Assembly (NCBI GenBank): GCA_010027295.1
Contig: RGVM01000196.1
Coordinates: 1-5,729 of the forward strand
From: Chitinophagia bacterium
GTDB taxonomy: Bacteria > Bacteroidota > Bacteroidia > Chitinophagales > Chitinophagaceae
Reading direction: 5' to 3'
DNA length: 5,729 bases
A program made the translations under genes and the position numbers. The notes under the pieces are model-generated. The model was not told where the DNA came from. It saw nothing but the letters and a program-made list of their open reading frames with translations, and made no database searches. Below, in pieces: positions 1 through 5,729 of this stretch (position 1 is its first letter; every line of letters begins with the position of its first letter).

Positions 1-1010
1 CCTGGGCTGGCGCCTCCGTGAGGGCTTTCCGGGCCGACGGGTTCAACATGCTCGGCAGCTGGGGCGACACCGCCGCCATCCGGGTATGGAACCGTTCCAG
101 TCCGCAACCCTTCCCCTATTGCACCCAGCTCAACCTGCTCAGCGGATACGCCTCCGAAGCGAAACGCAAGGACCCCGCCCGCCGAGACAACCCCGTCGTG
201 TCCTTCATCCTCGATGCCGACTTTGTGTCGTACTGCGACAGGCAGGCAGCGCGCATCGGATACCTGAAGGAAGATCCCAACCTCTTCGGTCATTTCTCCG
301 ACAACGAGATCGCCTTCCTGCACACGGCATTCGCAGAGATCCTGCGAATCCCCGACACCGCCGATGCCACCCGACGCGCGGCCTTCGCATGGATGAGGGC
401 CTCGGGCGAGGATGCCGCTTCCATCACCCGGGACCGGAAGGAAGCCTTCATCGCCACACTCGCCGAAACCTACTACAGGACGGTGTCGCAGGCGATTCGA
501 CGGCACGATCCCAACCACCTCTATCTGGGCAGCCGGCTGCATTCCAGCGCCAAGGACAATGCCCACCTCTTCCGGGCAGCACATCCCTTTGTGGATGTCA
601 TTTCCATCAACTACTACGGGCAATGGTCGCCCCAACCCAGGCAGTTTTCCGACTGGGCCGACTGGAGCGACAGGCCTTTCTTCATCACAGAGTTCTACAC
701 GAAGGCCGAGGACTCGGGACTCCCCAACGTCACCGGTGCCGGCTGGCTGGTGCATACGCAGCGCGACCGCGGCATCCACTATCAGAACTTCTGCCTCTCG
801 CTCCTGCAGTCGAGCCACAACATCGGATGGCACTGGTTCCGTTATCAGGACAACGACCCGGCCGACCCCGAGGCCGACCCGTCCAACAACGACTCCAACA
901 AGGGGCTTGTCGACAAGTACTACCGCCCCCATTCCGCGATGACGGACGTCATGCGGCCGTTCAATACAAGAAAGTATTCGCTGAAAAAGTCGCTGGGCGG
1001 CGGACAATGA
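1..1010 (+). CDS. Clan GH-A glycoside hydrolase, agarase-like (GH50-like), 5' truncated by the window edge
   Basis: The reading frame is open from base 3, so the N-terminus lies outside the window; the GTG at 18 is probably an internal Val. Numbering from that GTG, the fragment holds the later part of a (beta/alpha)8 barrel. An early GFNMLGSWGD strand resembles the 'GFNT-G-W' segment of agarases. HFSDNEI contains Asn96-Glu97, the expected acid/base pair at the end of strand 4. RRHDPNHLYLGSRLH and VDVISINYY follow, then FFITEFYT with Glu225 as probable nucleophile, and an aromatic strand GWHWFRYQDND (270-280). The C-terminus has the NKGLVD...YRPHSAMTDVM layout usual for these enzymes. By family knowledge it would hydrolyse a polysaccharide or oligosaccharide, probably extracytoplasmic, but substrate cannot be read; 'agarase' is a resemblance, and other GH-A families are possible. 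The stop is 24 bases before the esterase gene, suggesting co-transcription. Clan assignment is fairly sure, family less so. Confidence 0.75.
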   Translation, partial: WAGASVRAFRADGFNMLGSWGDTAAIRVWNRSSPQPFPYCTQLNLLSGYASEAKRKDPARRDNPVVSFILDADFVSYCDRQAARIGYLKEDPNLFGHFSDNEIAFLHTAFAEILRIPDTADATRRAAFAWMRASGEDAASITRDRKEAFIATLAETYYRTVSQAIRRHDPNHLYLGSRLHSSAKDNAHLFRAAHPFVDVISINYYGQWSPQPRQFSDWADWSDRPFFITEFYTKAEDSGLPNVTGAGWLVHTQRDRGIHYQNFCLSLLQSSHNIGWHWFRYQDNDPADPEADPSNNDSNKGLVDKYYRPHSAMTDVMRPFNTRKYSLKKSLGGGQ

Positions 1011-1025
1011 ACAAACCCGACAGTC

Positions 1026-1030
1026 AAGGA
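1026..1030 (+). promoter_or_regulatory. Possible Shine-Dalgarno (AAGGA) of the two-domain esterase
   Basis: AAGGA lies 4 bases before the ATG at 1035, 10 before the in-frame ATG at 1041 and 16 before that at 1047. The spacing fits 1041 or 1035 best, so the true start may be either; both leave a usable signal peptide. The other starts in the window lack such a sequence, so it may be chance. Confidence 0.3.
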
Positions 1031-1034
1031 CAAA

Positions 1035-2576
1035 ATGAATATGAAAATGAGACCTCTCCCCTCCGCCTGGTTGCTCGCCGCGATGCTGACAATCGTCGGC
1101 ACATCCCAGGGCCAGCAAAGATTCCGCACACGGGTCTTCGACCGATTCGACTCGGCCGTAGATCTGAGCTATCGTACCGTGCAGAACCTGAAAGGCGAGC
1201 AGGAGGAGCTCCGCCTAGACGTGCTCATGCCACCCGCCCCCGACACGATGCGCCGGCGGCCGCTGGTCGTCCTGATACATGGCGGCGGCTTCGTGAACGG
1301 CAACCGGAAAACCTCGCTCATTCGCCGCTTCTGCGAGGATTTCGCAAAGAGGGGATATGTCTCCGCCTCCATCAGCTACCGGCTGGGGGTGGCGCCGACG
1401 AAGACCGACAACGACTATTACGAGGCCATGTACCGCGCCCAGCAGGACGGGCGCACGGCCATCCGCTTCCTGAAACGCAACGCCGGAAGCTTCGGCATCG
1501 ACACTTCGCAGGTCTTCCTCATGGGCACTTCGGCCGGGGCCATGACAAGCCTCGCCGTGGGCTACATGGACGACGATGAAGTGCCCCTCGGCGTGGACCG
1601 CAGCCGATGGGGGACACTGGAGGGGCAGGGCCACGAGGGCGTCTCCTCTCGCGTACAGGCCGTCGTGAACCTATGGGGCTCCCTGCCTGACCACCGCTGG
1701 ATAAAAGCCGGCGACGCCCCGCTGTTCAATACGGGTGGGACGGCCGACAAGACCGTCCCCTACGACAGCAGCTACTCCTACCACGGCATCGGAAAAGGTC
1801 CCGCCATCCTCTTCGACAGATGCCTCTCGGAAGGCGTGCCGACTGGCCTGCGGCCGTTCGTAGGCGCCGGCCATACGCTGGACAGCGACAAGAAGAAACT
1901 GGATACATGCCTGACCTCGATCGCCGACTGGCTCTACACCCGGCTCGCCATGCACGGACCCTCGCAGGGCGTCAGGAGATGGGAGAAGGAGATCGCCGCC
2001 TTCGACAGTCTGAACGCGGTGGAACGATACCGGAGGGGTTCACTGATCTTCCTGGGCAGTTCCTACATCCGCATGTGGAAGAACATACGGGAGGACCTGG
2101 GCCAGCCGAGGATCATCCATCGGGGCTTCGGTGGCTCCAACCTGGCCGACGTCGCCTACTATGTGACACGCATCGTCTATCCGCACCAACCCAAGGCCCT
2201 GTTTATGTACGTCGGCAACGATATCACCGCGGGCGAGCGCGACAAGGCCCCCGACCAGGTGCTCGAGCATTTCAAGTACGTCGTGCGTCAGGTCAGGGCG
2301 AAGTACCCGACCCTGCCCATCACCTGGCTGGAGATCTCACCGAGTGAGCGCCGCTGGGCTGCCTGGGACCGCGTCAAGGAGGCCAACCGGCTCATAAGGG
2401 AATATTGCGCAACAGACCCCAATCTGCATGTCATCGCTTTCGCAGGAAGCTTCCTCGGACCGGATGGAACTCCGATAAAATCATTGTACCTGCCCGACAA
2501 GTTGCATTACAACGAGGAAGGATACAGAGTGTGGGGTAGAAGCATCCGCGAACAAGTGGCGGCCATTGCACGATGA
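1035..2576 (+). CDS. Secreted two-domain esterase: alpha/beta-hydrolase fused to SGNH/GDSL-type hydrolase
   Basis: The 513-residue protein starts with a signal peptide (basic MNMKMR, hydrophobic residues 11-21, polar region near 23-28), so export is likely. Residues about 45-305 form an alpha/beta-hydrolase of the carboxylesterase/BD-FAE kind: oxyanion-hole HGGGF (82-86), nucleophile elbow GTSAG with Ser166, probable acid Asp238 in GGTADKTVP, and His280 in GAGHT. Residues about 330-513 form an SGNH hydrolase: block I GSSYIRMW (Ser343), block II GFGGSN (Gly366/367), block III VGND (Asn395) and block V DKLHYN (Asp488, His491). Both sites look intact. By family it would remove ester groups such as acetyl or feruloyl from polysaccharides; the actual substrates are unknown. 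It follows the glycoside hydrolase by 24 bases, which fits a shared job. Three closely spaced in-frame ATGs (1035, 1041, 1047) leave the exact start uncertain. No frameshift is seen at the domain junction. Confidence 0.9.
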   Translation: MNMKMRPLPSAWLLAAMLTIVGTSQGQQRFRTRVFDRFDSAVDLSYRTVQNLKGEQEELRLDVLMPPAPDTMRRRPLVVLIHGGGFVNGNRKTSLIRRFCEDFAKRGYVSASISYRLGVAPTKTDNDYYEAMYRAQQDGRTAIRFLKRNAGSFGIDTSQVFLMGTSAGAMTSLAVGYMDDDEVPLGVDRSRWGTLEGQGHEGVSSRVQAVVNLWGSLPDHRWIKAGDAPLFNTGGTADKTVPYDSSYSYHGIGKGPAILFDRCLSEGVPTGLRPFVGAGHTLDSDKKKLDTCLTSIADWLYTRLAMHGPSQGVRRWEKEIAAFDSLNAVERYRRGSLIFLGSSYIRMWKNIREDLGQPRIIHRGFGGSNLADVAYYVTRIVYPHQPKALFMYVGNDITAGERDKAPDQVLEHFKYVVRQVRAKYPTLPITWLEISPSERRWAAWDRVKEANRLIREYCATDPNLHVIAFAGSFLGPDGTPIKSLYLPDKLHYNEEGYRVWGRSIREQVAAIAR

Positions 2577-2585
2577 CGGGACCGC

Positions 2586-3434
2586 TTACCGGGCATGTGC
2601 CCGCAGGTACGCCTGCTCATGCGCAAGGAAGGCATCCCAGAGCATTTGGGTCACCGGACCTGGGGCTGACAAGATATGGTCATCAATCTGTCGAACAGGA
2701 ACGATGCGCCGTGTGGAGGATGTGATGAAGACCTCCCTTGCCCGATGCAGCTCTTCCAGCCTTACTTCCCGCTGGACGCTGGGGATACCGATCCGCTCCG
2801 CCACGGCAAGTACCTGTTTCCTCGTGATGCCGGGCAGCATGCCATCCTTCGGCGTCACCAGGAAGCCAACCTCATCCACCAGGAAGACGTTCGAACGCGG
2901 GCACTCCCGCACAAGGCCTCCGTCATGGTAGAGGATATCATCCCCTCCCCTCTCCTTCAGCCAGGGCTGCAGCCAGACAGCCATCAGGTAATCGGTCGTC
3001 TTCACCGACGAAAGTTGACGCTGGTACCCGTAGGAGCACAGCCCGATCCCCGTCGCCGGCAGTTGTCCGGGCGGGGCTGACAGCGGCTGCCGGATGACAG
3101 CGAGGCGCGGTGAGGAAATGGTGTAGCCGTCACTGGAGGGCCCTCCCGTCAGCAATATTCGGATACCCGATACCGTGAGTGCCTCCGAGTCGATGACCTC
3201 GTGGATGATACTTTCTAGTCCCTGCCTGTCGTGGGCAAGGGGCAGACGCATGATATCAGCTGAACGCAGGAACCTATCGAGATGGTCGTCCAGGAAGAGC
3301 GGCACTGAACCGGACACGCGCAGATAGTCGAAGATGCCGTAGCCCCGCTGGAGGCCGAGGTCTTCGATGGGGAGGCATGCGTCAGCGGCAGGCACGAAGG
3401 CACCATCGACGTATGCAAGAGGTGTGGCGCTCAT
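2586..3434 (-). CDS. Class IV PLP-dependent aminotransferase (D-amino acid / branched-chain aminotransferase superfamily)
   Basis: This 282-residue cytosolic protein has no signal peptide. Fold-type IV marks run in order: YVDG near the N-terminus, GLQRGYGIFDYLRV (27-40), the PLP Lys145 in SSVKTTDYL, Glu177 in LVRECPRSNVFLV (the pyridine-nitrogen ligand and the E-x4-N signature), GMLPGITRKQVL (198-209) and EVFITSSTRRIVPV (234-247). Length and Lys145/Glu177 numbering match what I recall of Bacillus D-amino acid transaminase, but the VTRG arginine used there for the substrate carboxylate is replaced by LLTGG (94-98), with Arg92 nearby. Specificity could therefore be a non-canonical D-transaminase, a branched-chain type, or a lyase of the aminodeoxychorismate kind. 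It is the last gene of a coupled operon: its ATG overlaps the P1 peptidase stop by 4 bases (ATGA, 3431-3434), which also fixes the start. Superfamily is certain, substrate is not. Confidence 0.9.
   Translation of the reverse strand: MSATPLAYVDGAFVPAADACLPIEDLGLQRGYGIFDYLRVSGSVPLFLDDHLDRFLRSADIMRLPLAHDRQGLESIIHEVIDSEALTVSGIRILLTGGPSSDGYTISSPRLAVIRQPLSAPPGQLPATGIGLCSYGYQRQLSSVKTTDYLMAVWLQPWLKERGGDDILYHDGGLVRECPRSNVFLVDEVGFLVTPKDGMLPGITRKQVLAVAERIGIPSVQREVRLEELHRAREVFITSSTRRIVPVRQIDDHILSAPGPVTQMLWDAFLAHEQAYLRAHAR
2587..2609. other. Imperfect hairpin at the convergent gene ends
   Basis: TACC (2587-2590) pairs with GGTA (2606-2609) and GGGC (2591-2594) with GCCC (2599-2602), around an ATGT loop with a 3-base bulge at 2603-2605. 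It begins 11 bases after the esterase stop and covers the last codons of the opposing aminotransferase gene. It could act as a terminator-like structure for plus-strand transcripts, but there is no T-run after it, so it is not a standard intrinsic terminator and may be chance in GC-rich DNA. Confidence 0.2.
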
Positions 3435-4573
3435 CGGATGCGTTTCGATTCTCGGAGGATCTGGAGCACTTTGTCGACGGGGATCGCCTCGACGAGGACA
3501 CCGTCCCTTCCCCGGGTGGTCTCGGCCATGAACAACGAGTTGAGGATGGCCTCCTCCGCCGCCTCGATGGCTGCAAGGAAGAGGGGGGAGACATGGTCGT
3601 CGTGCAGTAGCGGCACGGTCCGGATCGGCCCCTTCGGCTCGTGCGGGATGCGGGAGGCCGTATCGGTGGAGAAGGCGAGGACGTAGTCGCCACTGCCGTG
3701 ATGGGCGATGCCGCCGGTACGGGCGAGCCCCATGAAGGCCCGCCGCGCGAGGCGGCCGAGGTTCCGGCTGTCAAGCGGCGCGTCGGTGGCAACGACGATC
3801 ATGCAGGAGCCGTCCTCCTTGCGCGACAGATCCTCCCTCAGATAGTAATTCCCGAGCCTCTCTCCGACCGGCACACCGTCAATCTGCAGCACCCCGCCGA
3901 AGTTCGACTGTACCAGCACCCCCACCGTATAGCCACCCAGCGAGGCCGGCAGCCGCCTGGATGCGGTACCGATGCCGCCCTTGTAGCCGAAGCAGACGGT
4001 GCCGGTACCGGCGCCGACACAACCCTGTGGCACGGGACCCGGCTTGGCTGACAGGATGGCCTGTAGCACATGTTCACGCCGCACGTGCATCCCGCGGATA
4101 TCGTTGAGCCGACCGTCGTTGGTCTCGCCGACGACGGCGTTCACGGAGCGGACCTTCTCATTGCCCGGCTGCGACAGCGTATGGACGACGACCGCGTCGA
4201 TGCCGGCCGCCACGGAGAGAGTGTTGGTGAGGACGATGGGCGTCTCGAGGCTGCCGAGCTCGGTCAGCTGCGTCACGCCCGCCAGCTTGCCGAAGCCGTT
4301 GCCGGTGAACACGCCCGCGGGTACTTTCGACTGGAAGATATTCCCGCCATGCGGCAGGATGGCCGTGACGCCCGTGCGGACGGAGTCGCCCTGCCGAAGC
4401 GTCACCTGCCCCACCCGCACTCCGGCCACGTCGGTGATGGCGTTGAGCGGACCAGGACGCATGACACCCGGCGAGAGGCCGAGCTCCCTCGATGTCTTCG
4501 GTTGTGCGTTGACGTGAGTGAGCAGTCCCGCCGCCGAACACGCGAGCCAGAGGATATACCGAACCGGCCTCAT
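3431..4573 (-). CDS. P1/DmpA-family aminopeptidase (peptidase family S58), exported, self-processing
   Basis: The 380-residue protein is close to the 375 or so recalled for DmpA (L-aminopeptidase/D-Ala-esterase/amidase). A signal peptide (residues 1-23, MRPVRY then a hydrophobic core, VNA before Gln24) predicts periplasmic or secreted location. Family landmarks are NAITDVAGVRVG (44-55), GNGFGKLAG (91-99), NDGRLNDIRG (152-161), KGGIGTASR (198-206), VQSNFGG (221-227), GSCMIVVATDAPL (255-267) and HHGSGDYVLAFST (291-303). Autocleavage is expected between Gly255 and Ser256, giving a 125-residue beta chain whose N-terminal Ser256 is the nucleophile; Asn224 and Ser294 sit at the same offsets as DmpA Asn218 and Ser288. 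DmpA Tyr146 and Glu290 correspond to Asn152 and Asp296, so N-terminal residue preference may differ. Related enzymes release N-terminal L-, D- or beta-amino acids from peptides or amides. The start overlaps the SDR stop (ATGA, 4570-4573), implying translational coupling. Confidence 0.92.
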   Translation of the reverse strand: MRPVRYILWLACSAAGLLTHVNAQPKTSRELGLSPGVMRPGPLNAITDVAGVRVGQVTLRQGDSVRTGVTAILPHGGNIFQSKVPAGVFTGNGFGKLAGVTQLTELGSLETPIVLTNTLSVAAGIDAVVVHTLSQPGNEKVRSVNAVVGETNDGRLNDIRGMHVRREHVLQAILSAKPGPVPQGCVGAGTGTVCFGYKGGIGTASRRLPASLGGYTVGVLVQSNFGGVLQIDGVPVGERLGNYYLREDLSRKEDGSCMIVVATDAPLDSRNLGRLARRAFMGLARTGGIAHHGSGDYVLAFSTDTASRIPHEPKGPIRTVPLLHDDHVSPLFLAAIEAAEEAILNSLFMAETTRGRDGVLVEAIPVDKVLQILRESKRIR

Positions 4574-5385
4574 ACACCACTGAAGATGGAGAAGCCGCCG
4601 TCAACGACGAACTGGGATCCCGTCACGAATCGGGAGGCGTCACTCAGCAGGAAGACGAGGGCGCCCACGAGTTCCTGCGGGTCGCCGAAGCGCTTGAAGG
4701 GTGTCTGCCGGATGACGGCGGCGCCACGCTCAGTGAAAGTGCCGTCGCCGTTGGTGAGCAGGTTTCGGTTCTGCTCCGTGAGGAAGAAGCCCGGCGTGAG
4801 TGCGTTCATGCGGATGCGGTCGCCGTAGCGTCTGGCGAGCTCGACGGCGAACCACTGGTTGTAACAGTCGACGCCAGCCTTACCCATGTTGTAGCCAAGC
4901 ACCTTGGTGACGGCCCGCTTGGAGTTCATGCTGGATATGTTCACGATGCTGGCCGACTCGTTGCGTGCCAACGCCTCACCGAAGACTTGTGTGGGGATGA
5001 TGGTGCCCCAGAGGTTTAGGTCGAGCACCTGGCGGAGGCCGTCGAGGTTCATGCGGAAGATGTCATCCTCCGGCTGTACGACCCCCTGCGGCATGTTTCC
5101 GCCTGCGGCGTTGACAAGGCCGTCGATCTTCCCGAAATGCCCCAGCGCCTTGTCGCAGGCCGCCTTGAGCTGTGCCTCGTCCAACACGTCGGCGACGAGG
5201 GCCAGTGCGCTGCCGCCGGCAGCGTTGATGGCCTCGGCGCGCTCTTCCGCGGCCTTCGCGTTGCGGCCCAGAATGCCAACGGCCCCGCCCGCCTTCACGA
5301 TGCCCTGGATGAATGCATGCCCGAGGATGCCCGTCCCGCCGGTGACGACGACCACCTTACCCTTGAGTTCCGAAGATCCGCTCAT
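4570..5385 (-). CDS. SDR-family oxidoreductase, D-mannonate oxidoreductase-like
   Basis: This 271-residue cytosolic NAD(P)-dependent short-chain dehydrogenase has a cofactor loop TGGTGILG (15-22), which is a TGxxGxxG arrangement rather than the classical TGxxxGxG. Asp66 lies in the ADV motif and NAAGGN is at 92-97. The catalytic set is Asn124, Ser152 in NISSMN, Tyr165 and Lys169 (S-x12-Y-x3-K). Arg41 after strand 2 could favour NADP(H). PGFFLTEQNRNLLTN (218-232) and the C-terminal VDGGFSIFSGV are the wording I associate with the SDR group annotated as D-mannonate oxidoreductase (fructuronate reductase), which interconverts D-fructuronate and D-mannonate in uronate catabolism. SDR membership is secure; the substrate is inferred and no mannonate dehydratase or uronate isomerase is visible here. 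It is the first gene of the coupled minus-strand operon, preceded by a 123-base gap with a candidate promoter. The A-rich leader before ATG has no Shine-Dalgarno. Confidence 0.9.
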   Translation of the reverse strand: MSGSSELKGKVVVVTGGTGILGHAFIQGIVKAGGAVGILGRNAKAAEERAEAINAAGGSALALVADVLDEAQLKAACDKALGHFGKIDGLVNAAGGNMPQGVVQPEDDIFRMNLDGLRQVLDLNLWGTIIPTQVFGEALARNESASIVNISSMNSKRAVTKVLGYNMGKAGVDCYNQWFAVELARRYGDRIRMNALTPGFFLTEQNRNLLTNGDGTFTERGAAVIRQTPFKRFGDPQELVGALVFLLSDASRFVTGSQFVVDGGFSIFSGV

Positions 5386-5446
5386 CTGTGTATTTGTTTA
5401 TCTTGTTCGAGTTGAAAGTCCTTGTCACTGAAGCTGAAGCCAAAGG

Positions 5447-5454
5447 CAAATATA
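5447..5454 (-). promoter_or_regulatory. Candidate Bacteroidota-type -7 promoter element for the SDR-peptidase-aminotransferase operon
   Basis: On the minus strand this reads TATATTTG, an exact fit to the Bacteroidota -7 consensus TAnnTTTG, in an AT-rich patch of otherwise GC-rich DNA. A start point near 5440 would give a leader of about 55 bases to the SDR ATG at 5385. I see no clear TTG-type -33 element about 20 bases upstream, so the promoter is plausible but incomplete. Confidence 0.45.
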
Positions 5455-5508
5455 ATATCCTACGACCATCATCGCGCCGGGATAGCCAGCTTAGGGAAGC
5501 TTTGAAGT

Positions 5509-5729
5509 TCAGTTCCGCCTGAGCAGTTCCCACTCTTTGCGGAGGGCAGCGGTAACCTCCGGCAGTCGTTCTGCAAGGTCAACCCTTTCACCGGGATCAC
5601 TGAAGGTCTGGTAGAGCTGTTCCTTTGGAGCGAAGCCCGTCTCGATGTTTGTCCACTGATTGGTGATGGCGGGCCCTTTGGAAGGGGGTATGTATTTGTT
5701 CCCATCGCTTCGCAGATAGGCCACTACGC
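5509..5729 (-). CDS. Sulfatase (S1 arylsulfatase-like), C-terminal fragment; gene enters from the right edge
   Basis: The frame is open to the window edge and ends at TGA 5511-5509, so only about the last 73 residues are seen; the GTG at 5724 is probably an internal Val. The fragment reads as the C-terminal subdomain of S1 sulfatases: AYLRSDGNKYIPPSKGPAI, then TNIETGF, then the hallmark EQLYQTFSDPGERVDLAE, which matches the 'QLY-L--DPGE--NLA' pattern, and a final helix PEVTAALRKEWELLRRN. The catalytic formylglycine Cys/Ser site lies in the missing N-terminal part, so activity and substrate cannot be judged. By family it hydrolyses sulfate esters, commonly on polysaccharides, outside the cytoplasm. 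It is on the same strand as the SDR operon, 123 bases upstream, and could be co-transcribed in part. It fits the glycoside hydrolase and esterase at the other end of the window. Confidence 0.82.
   Translation of the reverse strand, partial: VVAYLRSDGNKYIPPSKGPAITNQWTNIETGFAPKEQLYQTFSDPGERVDLAERLPEVTAALRKEWELLRRN

Noticed and set aside
18..20. GTG at 18 as the true start of the glycoside hydrolase
   Set aside because: The frame is open upstream to the window edge and a GH-A barrel would lack its first strands, so the gene is most likely truncated by the window.
86..1579. A 497-codon open frame on the plus strand crossing the glycoside hydrolase and esterase genes, including an ATG at 1007 overlapping the hydrolase stop
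   Set aside because: Its translation is rich in Arg, Pro and His with no family motif, while the two overlapping frames carry clear catalytic motifs. It is a GC-rich shadow frame, and the ATGA at 1007-1010 is not the esterase start.
1215..1634. A 139-codon minus-strand frame antisense to the esterase
   Set aside because: It has no domain features, and its length is expected by chance opposite a GC-rich coding sequence.
4070..4828. A 252-codon plus-strand open frame antisense to the P1 peptidase and SDR
   Set aside because: It has low-complexity His/Arg/Asp-rich translation, no recognisable domain, and lies opposite two genes with strong family motifs.
5488..5501. Short hairpin AGCTT-AGGG-AAGCT just after the sulfatase stop, considered as a terminator
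   Set aside because: The stem is only 5 base pairs and no T-run follows on the minus strand, so it is too weak to call.
5469..5705. A 78-codon minus-strand frame overlapping the sulfatase tail
   Set aside because: It is in another frame, with no motif, whereas the frame ending at 5509 shows the QLY...DPGE sulfatase C-terminal pattern.

Overview
The window looks like accessory carbohydrate and peptide metabolism from a fairly GC-rich member of the Bacteroidota (or the wider FCB group). Three things point there. The sulfatase tail and the SGNH domain have the wording typical of that phylum's polysaccharide-degrading proteins. Most starts lack a clear Shine-Dalgarno sequence and have A-rich or featureless leaders. 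A TAnnTTTG-type -7 box (TATATTTG) lies upstream of the three-gene operon. This placement is inferred from family resemblance and motifs; the exact lineage cannot be read from the window.

Left part, plus strand (1-2576): the 3' portion of a clan GH-A glycoside hydrolase resembling agarases (GH50-like) enters from the left edge. It is followed 24 bases later by a secreted two-domain esterase, an alpha/beta-hydrolase fused to an SGNH/GDSL-type hydrolase, both with apparently complete catalytic residues. The pair reads as an operon for breaking a decorated, probably acylated, polysaccharide.

Middle and right, minus strand (5385 down to 2586): three genes are joined by two successive 4-base ATGA stop/start overlaps. 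In order of transcription they are an SDR oxidoreductase close to the D-mannonate oxidoreductase group, an exported P1/DmpA-family self-processing aminopeptidase, and a class IV PLP aminotransferase of D-amino-acid-transaminase size and residue numbering. They meet the esterase tail to tail with only 9 bases between the stop codons. Upstream of the SDR are a 123-base AT-richer gap with the candidate promoter and then, at the right edge on the same strand, the C-terminal end of an S1-type sulfatase.

Taken together, glycoside hydrolase, esterase and sulfatase suggest a locus for a sulfated and esterified polysaccharide, and the SDR could serve uronate or sugar-acid catabolism. The tightly coupled P1 peptidase and aminotransferase suggest a second theme, processing of peptides or unusual (D- or beta-) amino acid derivatives. 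How the two themes connect is the main open question. No tRNA, rRNA, CRISPR array, insertion sequence or long repeat was seen.
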